Assembly: GCA_023512835.1 (NCBI GenBank)
Contig: CM042090.1
Location: forward strand, 58,391,865 to 58,455,864
DNA: 64,000 bases
Direction: 5' to 3'
DNA from: Taxillus chinensis
Taxonomy: Eukaryota; Streptophyta; Magnoliopsida; Santalales; Loranthaceae
The notes beneath the pieces were generated by a model. The model did no database searches. It was not told the origin of the DNA and saw only the letters and a program-made list of their open reading frames with translations. Shown here one piece after another: positions 35,010 to 46,449 of the stretch; the stretch's first letter is position 1, and every line of letters starts with the position of its first letter. Made by a program: the position numbers and the translations under genes.

Positions 35010-35221
35010 AAGTCGCGGGTCGTCGTAAGTTGGCATCGTAAGTCGCGGGTCGAAATGTCGGCGACGAGGCTTCGAGGAACACGGTCAAAGGGTCAAATGG
35101 TCGGAGTGTCGGCAGGGGCTTCGGGGCCACAAGGCTCCGAAGGTCAACGGTCGAAGTGTCGCCAGGTCAACGGTCAACGGTCAACGGTCGACCCGAATTT
35201 TTTTTATTTTTTTATTTTTAT

Positions 35222-35261
<40 letters not shown>

Positions 35262-35513
35262 TTCTTTCAAAAATTGTTTTGGCCATAACTTTTTCATTTT
35301 AAGTCCGATTTGAGCTCGATCAAGTGCGTTGGTCTCCAATTTTTATCCTTTATCACCTGGTGTTGGTCTTGGGGCGCTTCAAGGACTTGTAGCAGAAACC
35401 ATTCCTTGGAAGTATGAGATCATTGTGGACTTGCTCAACAAGGTATATGGCATGGGCGAAAGGAATATCAAATGGGTTTAGTATATCTAGCCCGGACAAA
35501 ATGGGGTCCAACA
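35010..35513 (-). repeat. Tat element D 5' LTR, truncated
   Basis: The right edge reads GGGGTCCAACA on the plus strand, the mirror of TGTTGGACCCC. Only the first 504 bases of the LTR remain, to the GAAGC-type repeats. At about 35010 it passes abruptly into pol sequence, marking the deletion junction. Confidence 0.85.
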
Positions 35514-37115
35514 ACCGGCGAGATGCTCCCCTTGAAGAGCTATATGGAGAGCTATGGACTCATGAGGTCAGATTCAAATACACCGACCGAGACGAGAAGA
35601 TAGCTCGGAGAGAAAAGGGGGGTAGCTCTTAAGGCTACTAGCTGGACCAAGCATCTTTGGCAAGAGGATGATACGGAAGAGTCGAAAACTCGACTCGGAC
35701 ATAGAAGAAGAAATAGCACTCCTGGTGAAATCCTTCACATGATTTCTACGGAAAAGCAAAAAAGGATTCGAAGAGGTTCTTCCTCATCCTCGAGAAGGAA
35801 GGAGCGGTCGGAGTTAACATCCCAAGATCGCTACAATTACGGGAAACCTGGTCATTGGGCCAAGGACTGTAGATCCAAACTCAAGATGGCCAACACGGAT
35901 GACAAGGTTAAACCCCAACGCTCCACCTCAAACAACAGCAAAATGAAGAGGAAGGCGTTCTTCTTAAAATACAACAGTGGTTCGGAAGAAGAAGAGGAAT
36001 CTTCAAATGACGAACCAACGGAAAAGGCGAACGTCTGCCTCATGGCAAATGCTGAGGTACCTTCTATCTCTGAGCTCTTGAGTAAACTAGAATCTCTTAC
36101 TAAGGAACGTGATGATGAAAAGAATAAGAGATTAATAATTACTCAAATGTATCAAAATATGAGTGGTCGGACTAAACGCCTAGAACTTACTATTTCTAAA
36201 CTTGAAAAGGATATAGTCGACTATCGAAACAGGGAGGTTTGGTATCATGACCTAAGAGCTGAAAATCACTTGTTGAATACCAACCTCACGAGCATGAATG
36301 TAAATCTTAAAAGACTCGAGATTGAACTTGAGAAGGAAAAGGAAATAAATCGTAAATGGCTAAAAACTGGAGAAATAGCCTCTACATTTAGAACTAATCC
36401 CGACAATATCCGAGTCAAACCTGGCCTAGGATCCGAATCCACCTCCACTTGCTCCAGCCTACTAGTGCCCTCCGGACTACACTCCAAAACTAACCAACCT
36501 ATATCCTGTTAGTACATCTAAACCGTTGGATGGTTTTGTTTCAAGTGGCACCATAGTTTATGATTGTGGATCCGAGGTCACATCGCTAATCCCGAAGTAG
36601 TAGACCCGTGCCAAACGATGATGGGAAGGTTACCGTAGTTAAAGCCGAAACTACAGCACCCTGGAAACAAAGAAAAGGCTAAGGTTGACGCTTCCAGGGC
36701 CAAGAACACGTCACCCGTTCGCAGAGGATTAGGCCATAGGGAACGAGTAGAAACCTGTTAAGACAAAAAAACCTTGTATCCCTCACTATAACTCCACATC
36801 ATATGTTCTGCTTCGATATGTCGTGAAATAGGTCACTACTATTATGAATGTTGGAGTTTATCTGATGACTGGTTATGTAGTCACTTTTCAATCAATAAAA
36901 ATCAGGTTGTCAAAAAGGGTTCTTCTCGGAAATCTAAATCTAAAACTCCTCGGAGCGTCTCACCTAAGAAAACCCAAGTTAAAGAAGCAACTAATACGGA
37001 AAAATCTAAGTCAACCTGGAAAGTTAAAGTTCCGAGAAACGTAAAATCCGGAATAATTGACACTGTTGTTGCTTCTCCTAACCGCCCAAAACAAGTCTGG
37101 GCACCAAAAGTGTAA
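35514..37115 (+). pseudogene. gag: Copia A gag, 3' part
   Basis: It resumes after ACCGG with APLEELYGEL, the same place in gag where element B is uninterrupted. The zinc knuckle near 35830 keeps GKPGHWAKDC but its first two Cys are Arg and Tyr. A long open frame (35739-36512) carries an acidic Ser-rich block (SGSEEEEESSNDEP) and a coiled coil with LLSKLESLTKERDDEKNKR, followed by KPGLGSES. Further frameshifts lead to KQVWAPKV and TAA at 37113-37115. Confidence 0.85.
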
Positions 37116-40100
37116 TCTATTGTCTTGCAGGAGCATCTATGAAATTCACTGCCATCTCACTTGAAGTCAAAGATCAATCAAAGCAAGTGGATACTCGATA
37201 GCGGATGCTTCGGACACATGACGGGTGATAAGTCTCTACTTGTGGATATTACCGACAAACGAGGCCCATCCGTAACATATGGCGACAACAGTAAAGGTAA
37301 GACTGTGGGGTATGGCACTTTAACCAACGACTTTGTGTCAATTACTAAGGTTGCATTAGTCGAAGGTTTGAAGCATAATCGTTGAGTGTCGGTAATTTAT
37401 GTGACAAAGGATTCACGGTTTCCTTTTTGTCAAACACCGCACAGTTAGAGATAACTTATCCCAGGAGATATTAAGTTATCCGGATCAAGAGATGGGGACA
37501 TATATTCTGTGGTCTTGAGAAACAATTCTTCTGTCCCTGTATGCTTCCTCACTACAGCGTCACATGAAGATAGTTGGCTATGGCACAAGCGTTGCGCACA
37601 TTTAAATTTTAAGATCTTGTCTAAATTAGTGTCGCTTGATTTGGTCACCTGGTTTGCCTAAACACAAATACTCCAGAGACACTCTCTGTCGAGAATGCCA
37701 ACTTGGCAAACAGACCAAACATAGTTTTAAGAGCAAATCAGTTAATTCAATAACTGCTCCCTTACAGCTACTTCACATGGATATTTGTGGTCCCATTTCT
37801 GTTTCTTCACTAGCTAGTGCGAGATACACTCTTGTGGTTATCGATGACTTCACCAGGTACACATGGGTGTTGTTCCTGAAATCTAAGGATCAAACCTTTG
37901 AACATCTTGTCGATCTCTTCAACTGGATAAGCAACTCACAAGGACTGAGCATTAAATGCATCAGGAGTGATCATGGTACAGAATTTGATTTCTTAGATAT
38001 AAGGTCATATTGTTCTAAACAGGGCATTCAGCACGACTTCTCTGCGCCCAGAACTCCACAACAAAATGGGGTAGCTGAGTGCAAGAATCACACTTTAGTC
38101 AAGGCTGGCAGATCAATGTTAGAAGGGGCAAAGCTTCCTCTCTGTCTATGGGCTGAAGCGGTGTCTACTGCCTGCTATGTTCAGAACAGAACTCTTATAA
38201 ATAAAGTAACCATGAAAACACCCTATGAGATGTGGAAAGGCCGAAAGCCTTCTATTTCACACTTCAGAACTTTTGGGTGTACTTGCTACGTACCGAACAA
38301 TCGAAAAGAATCCCAGAATAAATTTGAACCAAAATCCGATGATGGGATATTTGTTGGGTATTCATTTCACAGCAAGGCTTATCGGGTTTTCAATAGAAAA
38401 CTCTTTAAAGTTGAAGAATCTATCCATGTAACCTTTGATGAAGCTAACCTGGATTGGTCGAAAGTTGGTTCTCCAAATTCCAGTGTGCAGGATCAAGACG
38501 ACAACATTGACTACTCAAAGTTTATGAATGTTCCTGTAACTCCTACCGACTAACCACGTGGCACCAAGTGAAGAACGAAGAAATGATACGAGATGATACT
38601 ACGGATGAATCGGACTCGGGACTTCAACTTATCTCCAGACATGTTCCTTCAGATATTCAACCTATCGGAGTATCTTCAAGTCCATCCGGACCAGCTAATA
38701 CAGAAATGAATAGTAATGGAGAACAGCAAAACACTCCAGAAACTATTAATATGGATAATACTGGTCCAGGAAGAAGCTCACACACAGACGAACAAGAACC
38801 ACCTAATCGACAGAGCTTCAAATCCCTGAATATTCACCACCACTTGCACAAAACTATAGGTGGACTCAAAACCACCCTCAAGAACAAGTGATTGGTGATC
38901 CTACTCGTTGGTATTAGAACAAGGGTAGCCACCTCCAATATGTGCCTTTACTCTTGCTTCTTGTCGCAAATAGAGCAAAAGGTGGTGGAAGAAGCACTTC
39001 AAGATTCAAATTGGGTAGACGCCATGCAGGAAGAGTTAAATCGGTTCAAAAGAAATGATGTGTGGACTCTTGTACCTAGGCCAAAGTCTCAACAAGTCAT
39101 TGGAGTTAAATGGGTGTTGGAACAAACTTGATACGGACGGAATCATAATCCAGGAACAATGCCCGATTGGTAGCCAAGGGTTATCGTCAAGAAAAAGGAA
39201 TAGACTATGACGAAACTTTTGCCCTAGTAGCCAGACTTGAGGCAATTAGAATGTTCTTGGCATACGCTTCATACAAAAACTTTAAAGTTTATCAAATGGA
39301 TATCAAGAGTGCATTTCTAAATGGAGACCTTCAAGAGGAAGTATATGTTGAACAACCTCCAAGCTTCGTTGAACCAAAGGCTGGACATCTGGTCTACAAA
39401 CTAAGGATAGCCTTGTATGGATTGAAACAAGCTCCAAGAGCCTGGTACGACACACTTTCGGAATTCTTACTTGCTCACAACTTTCAAAAAGGGAAGATTG
39501 ACACCACACTATTCTTACGGAAAGAGAAGGGACATACTCTGATCGTACAGATCTACGTGGTTGATATCATTTTCGGATCAACTAATCCGAAACTTTGTGA
39601 TGAGTTCGCCAAGTTGATGACGGCAAGTTTGAGATGAGTATGATGGGAGAACTGCCCCACTTCATTGGGATCAAAGTCAAACAACTGAAGGAAGGGATCT
39701 TCATAAACCAAGCTAAGTACACTCGTGACTTAATCAAGAAGTTTGGTATGGAAGGTTCGTCTCCCAACAAAACTCCAATGCCAGTCAGTGCCAAGTTAGA
39801 CCCAGATGTTGATGGCAATTCAGTGAATGTGACTTGTACAAAGGGATGATTGGATCTTTGCCGTACCTTACAGCGAGTCACCCAGACATAATGTTTGCAA
39901 CTTGCATCTGCGCAAGATATCAGGTGAATCCCAAAGAGTCACATATGCTTCATGTAAAACGAATATTAAGGTATCTCAAAGGGACGATGAATTTGGGACT
40001 TTGGTACCCAAAAGAGTCCAATTTCACCTTATCCGGATATTCTGATGCTAATTTTGCCGGGTGTTGCATAGACAGGAAAAGCACCAGTGGTACATGCCAA

Positions 40101-40497
40101 TTCCTTGGAAATAGATTGATCTCTTGGTTCAATAAGAAGCAGAATTCCATATCAACCTCTCTCGCTAAAGCGGAATATATAGTCTCTGGGAGTTCTCGCA
40201 TGACTTCTTTGGATGCAAAGTCAACTTATCGACTACGGCTTCAACATGACATCTGTTTCACTCTACTGTGACAATACCAGTGCTATTGCTATCAGCAATA
40301 ATCCCATCATGCATCCAAAGACTAAACATATTGAGGTCAGGCATCATTTCATTCGCGACCATGTTCTTAAAAAGCACATATCCCTGGAACATGTTGCTAC
40401 CGAAGATCAACTGGCGGATATACTTACAAAGCCCCTACCTGATGTAAGATTTTCTAAACTTCTTCTCAAATTAGGTATGCTTGACTTTTCTGCATAG
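37116..40497 (+). pseudogene. pol: Copia A pol: protease, integrase, RT, RNase H
   Basis: The protease has SKWILDSGCFGHMTGDKS (37180-37235). The integrase lies in one open 305-codon frame (37636-38553), with CRECQLGKQTKHSF, MDICGPIS, RSDHGTEFDF and QQNGVAECKNHT supplying D, D and E, then the GKP-type C-terminal region. RT (39000-39640) has [20 protein letters not shown], but the catalytic YVDD reads YVVD (39556-39567), losing one metal-binding Asp. RNase H (39640-40497) has SGYSDANFAG and HIEVRHHFIRDHV and ends GMLDFSA. Frameshifts near 37640, 38550, 39110, 39640 and 40190. The RT change makes this copy non-autonomous even without the shifts. Confidence 0.88.
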
Positions 40498-41459
40498 CTT
40501 CTCACCTGTTATCCATCAGTAGTTATTTTCAGAACATGCATTGTTGTACTTCATAGATCTTGAACTTCATTTTTAAACTATCTTACTTTAGTCGTGTAAA
40601 TGTTCGATATTTCTCACTAAGTTCATATGGGAGGATGCTTGCTTATCCAGGACCGATAGTGAATCAAGCAAACATAATTAAATATATATGACACAAATCC
40701 TCTTCCGATGTCATGAATTCTACTCCATCTTCCATCTCATGTCTTATGATTTCGTGATTGATCGAACTATTAAACAGAAACGTCTTAACAGGCTCTAAAA
40801 GTCCACGGGGGAGAAATTGCTCTCTCTATTATCTAAGTAATACCCCCGGATTCGTACTTCATGACCTCTTCCTGGTGTCTATCCGAGGGAGAGTCATCCT
40901 CGAGAAGATCACATTAAAATGATTCGCTGATCTTAGGGGGAGAGAATACTTCATTGAATCTAAAGTAAGGCCCCTTGTTTCAGCAAAAGGCATGACTACA
41001 GGGTGAGAGAATGCTTATTATTAAGTAATGCCTCTTTGATATGTCTCGGATGTTCCGCCCTATAACTCTCACTCATAAAGCTGATTGGATTTGCACTATT
41101 GAATCGGAATTGTGGATTGCTTGGCTGTTATCTTCCTCTTCCTAGCATTTTAGGCATGACAGTCGGTTGTAACATCATACATCATGTGATCTTCTTTCCA
41201 TTTTCACTCATACATTCTCTGATGGATGAAGTCATATAAATCTAATTAATCTTTGCTCTCATTCTCAGTATGAAGGATTGGCTATGTTGACCTATTGGAT
41301 TTATGTGTTAATTATCTCACACATACATTGATTTCAGTATGATGGCTTTCACTTCGTATGTATGTGTCTAGCACTTAACTTCTTATGCATAAGTTCCGTT
41401 TTCTTCTTATTTCGGATTGTGTGTTATGCTCTTATATTGTTTATCCGTACTAACCCGAA
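40498..41459 (+). other. Copia A spacer after pol, left part
   Basis: Non-coding. Purine tracts CACGGGGGAGAAATT (about 40804), CGAGGGAGAG (about 40871), TTAGGGGGAGAGAAT (about 40936) and AGGGTGAGAGAATG (about 40999) repeat a PPT-like theme, each near a TATGTCTCGGATG or ATGACCTC block, also present in B. The spacer is cut by the insertion at 41460 after CCGAA (41455-41459) and continues at 44253. Confidence 0.6.
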
Positions 41460-41894
41460 TGTAAGGACCCGTGTTTAAGGAGTTCTTGGAGTTAGCCTTA
41501 AGTAAGAGACCTTGTCTTAGAGAATGAACATCGGAAACGGTGAGGTGCTAGTCAAATGGAGAATTTTGACTATACTTGAGCTCAAGTTGGAGTTCGAGGC
41601 CCTGAGGGGTATTTTGGGAATTTCACACATCGTAAATAATATTTACTTGAGAGATTTATTTAAATATTTATTGGGCTTAATGAATTGGGCCGTTGAGCTT
41701 AAGAGATGGGTTAGAAAACCTTAGCCTTTGGGCTTATAGATCTTGGGCTTTAGATTAATCAAAACTACGTCGTTTTGATGTAGGGATTCACTTAATCAAA
41801 ACTACGTCGTTTTGATTATGTGGGAAAATATATAAAGAAAAAGGGGTTAAAAATTAGGGGATTTCTCATTTTGCAAACCCTAGCGGCCGTCAGG

Positions 41895-41935
<41 letters not shown>

Positions 41936-43770
41936 GGCCAGAGAGAGAGAGAGAGACGGCCAGAGAGAGAGAGAGAGAGGGAGGGAGACGATCCAAGGCC
42001 GACGATCTGAGGTTCCTGCTGACGATGGGAGACCGGAGGCGTCGAGGTAGCTAGGATACAACGATCTGTTGTATTCCCAAATTCTTGAGGTAGGGATTTC
42101 TTGATCAACCCTTGAAACTCTCTCACAAAATTCTGTATTTTTACCTGTCATGGATGTGATGCCGAGTATATACCTATATATATATAAGCGCGTGTTGGTT
42201 TATTATGAGATTTTCAATAGATATCTGAGGGAAAATTGATTTGGATGGCCTAGGTTTGTCTGGATGGGTGGTTAAGCATGAGTGTAGAGGCTGGAATTGA
42301 AAATAGGCCTTGTATCCTAGGTTTAACGCCTAATGATTTACAAACTAACCGGAATTGGAGGTGAGTTCTTTAGAGAGAAGTCTTTAGAATAACAAAACAA
42401 AGAAAACTGTGCAAAAACATAGCTGCACGCCAATTTGCACGCCATATCCCCAATTGGCGTGCAGGTCTAATTGCCCTAAAAATTTACCCCGGACATCCCT
42501 GAAGTGTGTAGAATGTAGGGAGCCAAAAATACCCCTGCACGCCATATGGCCCATATGACGTGCACCCTTCATTTTGCTTCTTTTGGCTGCCCCATTTAGC
42601 CAGAAGTCCCTTGTGTGAAAAATAGAGTGATTTGGGTAACAATCATGAGTTGAATTTGTCTAAAGATTTGCCAAAACAGCTCAAAAACACCTATGTTGGT
42701 AGAACTGTAAACTGTGAATGTTAGTGAATGTTGTTGCACACTGAATGCACTGTTGATTTACACTGATATATCTAAGTTATGCTTGCTGAGTTGCATTGAT
42801 ATATTTGAGTTGTGCTCTCTGAGTTGCTTTGTACTGAGTTGAGACGTATGCCTGAGTTGCATTACTGAGTTACACTTGCGTTTGAGCTGTGTTTGCTGAG
42901 ATGTACTTGTAATGTATTTGCTGAGATGCTGTGAACTTGTATTTGAGAATGAGTACCCAAACACTTGTGGGTTGAGATGACTTATGGGCCAGGCACAACT
43001 ATTGGACCCCCTTTGAGATTTGGCCGGGATCGCGGTCCTGAGTCTCGGTGTAGTACTCACGACGGCGGGCTAAGTCTGCACCCATTCCTGAGGGTAGGTA
43101 TGGCATCCGAGGAGGTGATGGCCATATTTGACTCGGGTAGAAAATGTTGCATTGGTGACCATGCAACATTCGCCTGGGTGTGGTATGTCATGTCGCCGTG
43201 GTGGCGAGGTGTCCTCTGCCCTCCAGTGTGGGCACAGGTAAATGGTGTGTTACTTGGTGATGTGTGCTGTTTAGATTTAGGCACTACACGAGCACAAGCA
43301 TACACTTTTCATGCATATTGTAGAGTGGGACAGGTCAGGGGAGACTGGAACCCTACTGAGCTATGGTTTGCTCACCCCTCCTATAAACTGTTCTTTTGCA
43401 GGGTCTGGCAGGCGGTAGGTGAAAGAGCTGTGGTGGTAGGCTACTGAGGCTGAAGATTTTATTAATTTTATTGTTTTTGTGGAATTGTACTTTTATGGTT
43501 TGGATTGTTTGTAAACAGAATATATTATGGTTTGATGGGAGTTTTTCCCCAACTGAGTTGTAATAGACTTTGAGTCCCTTCAAAAATTGAGATATGATTA
43601 TCATTTAATTTGTGGTTGTATGCATGGTTTGGGAGTAGGAGCATGCCCTGTGGCATGTAGCCTGGTTGTACAAGTTTGGGACAGCACCCATGTCAAGTCC
43701 TTTTTCTTTTAGGTGCTTGCACCAACCCCTTGACCCTTTGGGTGCGGGCATGGGCGGTCATTACCCATTT
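41460..43770 (+). repeat. Chromoviral (Tekay/Del-like) LTR inside copia A
   Basis: It opens TGTAAGGACCCGTG after the CCGAA duplication. Landmarks shared with 1349-3178 are two ACGT dyads (41758-41779, 41795-41816), TATATAAAG (about 41829), GCACGCC hairpins (42437-42462 and near 42537), a short-repeat zone (about 42780-42930) and GGTCAGGGGAGACTGGAACC (about 43333). No gag or pol is present, so it is a solo LTR or fragment. Its 3' end is unclear because an inverted TRIM follows directly. Confidence 0.75.
41897..41980 (+). repeat. (GA)n microsatellite in chromoviral LTR leader
   Basis: Two GA runs are separated by GACGGCCA units. GA or CT runs stand at the same place in the other two LTRs (about 2011 and 3757), soon after the TATA box. 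Confidence 0.85.
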
Positions 43771-44252
43771 CCGAGATAGCCCAACCCATACCCGTCACAA
43801 GAATTTTGGGCCTCGCCCTCATGGCCTGCTCTGCACGGTTTTGTCTTTGGGCCTCGCCCAAAATGCGTCCCTGTGAGGTGAGGTATCCGTTCCCTCCTAT
43901 AAGACGGACTTTGTTCCCCTCACCAAGCAATGTGGGACTAACACCCACTCATGGGTCGTTACAATCCACCCCCCTTAGGAGGCCCACGTCCCCATGGGAC
44001 CATGGCACACCGCTCCGGGTCCGGCTGCGATACCATCCGAGATAGCCCAGCCCATACCCGTCACAAGAATTTTGTCCACTTTGGCCAACCAGTCTTGGGC
44101 CTCGCCCTCATGGCCTGCTCCACACGGTTTTGTCTTTGGGCCTCGCCCAAAACGCGTCCCTGTGAGGTGAGGTATCCGTCCCCTCCTATAAGGCGGACTT
44201 TGTTCCCCTCACCAAGCAATGTGGGACTAACACCCACTCATGGGTCGTTACA
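43771..44252 (-). mobile_element. TRIM (terminal-repeat retrotransposon in miniature)
   Basis: On the minus strand: 5' LTR 44252-44037 starting TGTAACGACCCATGAG; primer site TGGTATCGCAGC within 44021-44036, close to the initiator-Met-tRNA complement; about 40 bases of internal sequence; polypurine tract CCTAAGGGGGGTGGAT (43979-43964); then 3' LTR 43963-43771 with the same start. The LTRs are 216 and 193 bp and share GGGCCTCGCCC and CACCAAGCAATGTGGG on the plus strand. It has no coding capacity. CCGAA follows it at 44253. Confidence 0.8.
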
Positions 44253-44926
44253 CCGAACCTGACGAGACTTGCTCTTCAAAGCATCTATTTGTTAAGTCAC
44301 AAGTTCGATTCTCTTTGCAATTCATCGCTCTATCTTGTCGGATGTCTCAGATTTCTGAGGTGTTGTGGTACTTCATACTTTCTCGACATCAAGATAACAA
44401 AGGAATCATCTCTACTCAACACTCTATTAACACAAATACGGTTAGTCGGTCTCATCCGAATGTTCTTTATATGGATTATCCTTCTCCCGGATGAAAGTCG
44501 GTTTATTTCCTCCCGATTCTTGGAATTCTCAATTCGCGATAAACCAAGTAATTATCTTACATCGCTTATTTTTGAGGAGGGATAATGATGGTTCATTTAA
44601 TGCATGCATCGAGCCCGGTATTTTATCTTTTCAAAAATCCGGAAGTATGCCTACAGTTGTCATCTTTGAATGGTTAGCACAGCCGCCACGTCATAGGTCT
44701 ATTCGACGGCGCTAATCCATCACTTCTAATGACATAAGGAAGTCGGGTGGCTCACTGTTCATTTCGCTTAAACTCGAGACCCACTTGCTTCCGCAGAAAG
44801 GATCCTATTTATACCGCATTATCAGCGTCGACCGAGGTTATCGCTACCAACTCTCAAAACCCTAAACCCTCGCCGCACCCGTTCTGCAAAGCTTTTCTCT
44901 CCTTCTCCCTTAATCTTTCACTCTCA
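44253..44926 (+). other. Copia A spacer, right part, ending in a promoter-like segment
   Basis: The sequence continues from 41459 after the CCGAA duplication and matches B 27730-28381 in outline. No coding is seen until the last 120 bases, which carry a TATA-like box, a telo-box and a CT-rich leader before the ATG at 44927. Confidence 0.6.
44806..44870 (+). promoter_or_regulatory. Gene-type promoter ahead of the Ulp1 gene: TATA-like box and telo-box
   Basis: TATTTATA (44806-44813) lies 121 bases before the ATG. AAACCCTAAACCCT (44857-44870) holds the plant telo-box AAACCCTAA, usual near start sites of plant genes. A CT-rich leader (about 44890-44925) and the start context TCTCAATGGCA follow. 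Element B has decayed equivalents. Internal promoters are not typical of LTR elements, so it may have come with a captured gene. Confidence 0.5.
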
Positions 44927-46449
44927 ATGGCATCCCAAGCTCTCTATGGTGTTATTCCTGGCCATCTTGTTGATTGGTCCAGAATCTCGATCCTCCAGCA
45001 TGACTCCACGAGGTTCGCCAGCTACTCGAGCACAAAGCAACCTTTTCGCACTTGTCTCTCGCCCCGGCCGATCTTCTAGTGTCGGCCGTCTTGGACTTCT
45101 ATCAGCACTCTACCTCCACCGAGGAGTATATCTTTTCCGTGGTTCGAGGGGAACGTATCAAGATCACACCTCGGGTGATCCGGGACGTCTTCAACCTTCC
45201 TTGCCGGCGATGACATCCGGCCAAACGCTGTTGCCATGGCTGCTTCCATGGGGTGTCCTAATAAGGTGAAGGAGTACAAAATGAAGTCTTTCCATGGTCC
45301 TCACCATTTGTATGGCCACCATACTCGGCTGGTGTCTTCTGGTTCACTCCACGGCTCTTGACTCGGTTCCGTACAATCTCCTACTTGGCGATGTATGCGG
45401 TTTTTGAGTCACCGCCACTTGACCGGGGCAACTTTCTCTTTCGGGTGTTGCGGAATGGGAAATGGTACTCGTCCTTCGGACAGATTCTGTCCCAAATTTT
45501 CCGGCATCTTCACCCCGCGTACTTCCAGGGTGAACTGGTGATTCCCTTCCTGGCGTCCTACTACTTCCGCCATCTTACCGCCGACGGGACCCTCACCGTT
45601 CGCCGCCCTCCGTCTCCCGTGCCCTTCTTGTTGCTTCGAACAGCAAGCTAGTTCTGTTGGTGAACCTGTTACAAGCTCGGGCCACGAAGTTAGTTTTGCT
45701 CTCCATCCGTTCATCGCCGCATCCGATCGTTGCCGCTCGGCACGCTCCCGCAGATTCGGCGCACGGCGTTCGGGCTCATCTATCTCTTGTTGTAGGGCCC
45801 TCTCGCCCGCCCTTCCATGAGGTTACCACATCCGCCTCTCTTGCTGATGTCCCTACCTCTCTTCCTGCTTGTCTGTTGCCTTCCGCGCCGATGCACCCGC
45901 ACCCATCTCTCCAATCCACGCCGGCTGTTGCTATTGTTCTTCCGGACCTTCCATCTTCTCCTGCGGAAGCCTCTCCCGCTCACTCTCCGGCCCTCCAAGA
46001 CTACCTCGACCATCTCCCCACCGACCTACTGAATGACTGCCTGGCTACGCTTTATCCTCGCCATTACTGCTGACATCCCCGAACCTACCCTCCGGGTGTT
46101 TAATGCTCAACACACCCAGACCCCGGAGGAAATGCTTATTTGGAACTGCTATCACAGCTTTGTGACGCCGTCGCTCCTCAAGGTTGCACCTCCTGCTGCT
46201 GCCTCTTCAGGCCTTGCCCATGACGCACGGACACCGCCCCTGCCGAGGCTGGCCCCTCTTATCCTTCGGATATCCCTATCATTGACCTCTCCGGTCAAAG
46301 TGGATCTGCCGCACCTCCTGCTACTGGCCGTCGTATAACCACCGTCCTCTCCTCTGCCGCCGACTCTACCCCCGCCCACACCTGCCCCTCTTCATGCGGG
46401 CGAGTCTTCGAAAGTTCCCGCCTTTGGTCTTGGGCGCGCCTCTTTTGCC
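44927..46449 (+). pseudogene. Copia A env-position gene, N-terminal domain and linker (frameshifted)
   Basis: The ATG at 44927 starts a frame with IPGHLVDWSRIS. After indels near 45005 the text continues with VLDFYQHSTSTEEY, then VRGERIKITPRVIRDVFNLP near 45100-45200, resembling the FYANL/VRG/LP pattern of the plant-transposon (Transposase_32-type) domain, then KEYKMKSFHG near 45270. Several frameshifts follow (about 45330, 45400, 45610). A long Pro/Ser/Ala linker occupies 45700-46400. The same order is kept in B. Domain identification is by pattern only. Confidence 0.65.

Larger units (their letters stand above)
15523..35513 (-). mobile_element. Tat/Ogre-like Ty3/gypsy element D, internally deleted
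   Basis: Flanks are ACTGG (15518-15522) and ACCGG (35514-35518), a five-base duplication with one change. On the minus strand the order is truncated 5' LTR (35513-35010), integrase (34990-33747), untranslated region, minisatellite (32820-32638 and 19613-18617, split by copia B), PPT and complete 3' LTR (18398-15523). The rest of the 5' LTR, gag, protease and reverse transcriptase are missing, so the element lost them in a deletion joining the LTR to the end of the RNase H region. Confidence 0.85.

Noticed and set aside
41820..42151. Arg/Glu or Ser/Leu repeat frames
   Set aside because: Translation of the GA microsatellite in an LTR leader.
42965..43447. 160-codon open frame in the chromoviral LTR
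   Set aside because: No motif, and the homologous stretch of the LTR at 1349-3178 has no such frame.
43771..44252. Cassandra-type TRIM with a 5S rRNA-like promoter
   Set aside because: The 5S-like box expected in Cassandra LTRs is not seen; the LTR has GGGCCTCGCCC and CAATGTGGGAC blocks of another TRIM type.
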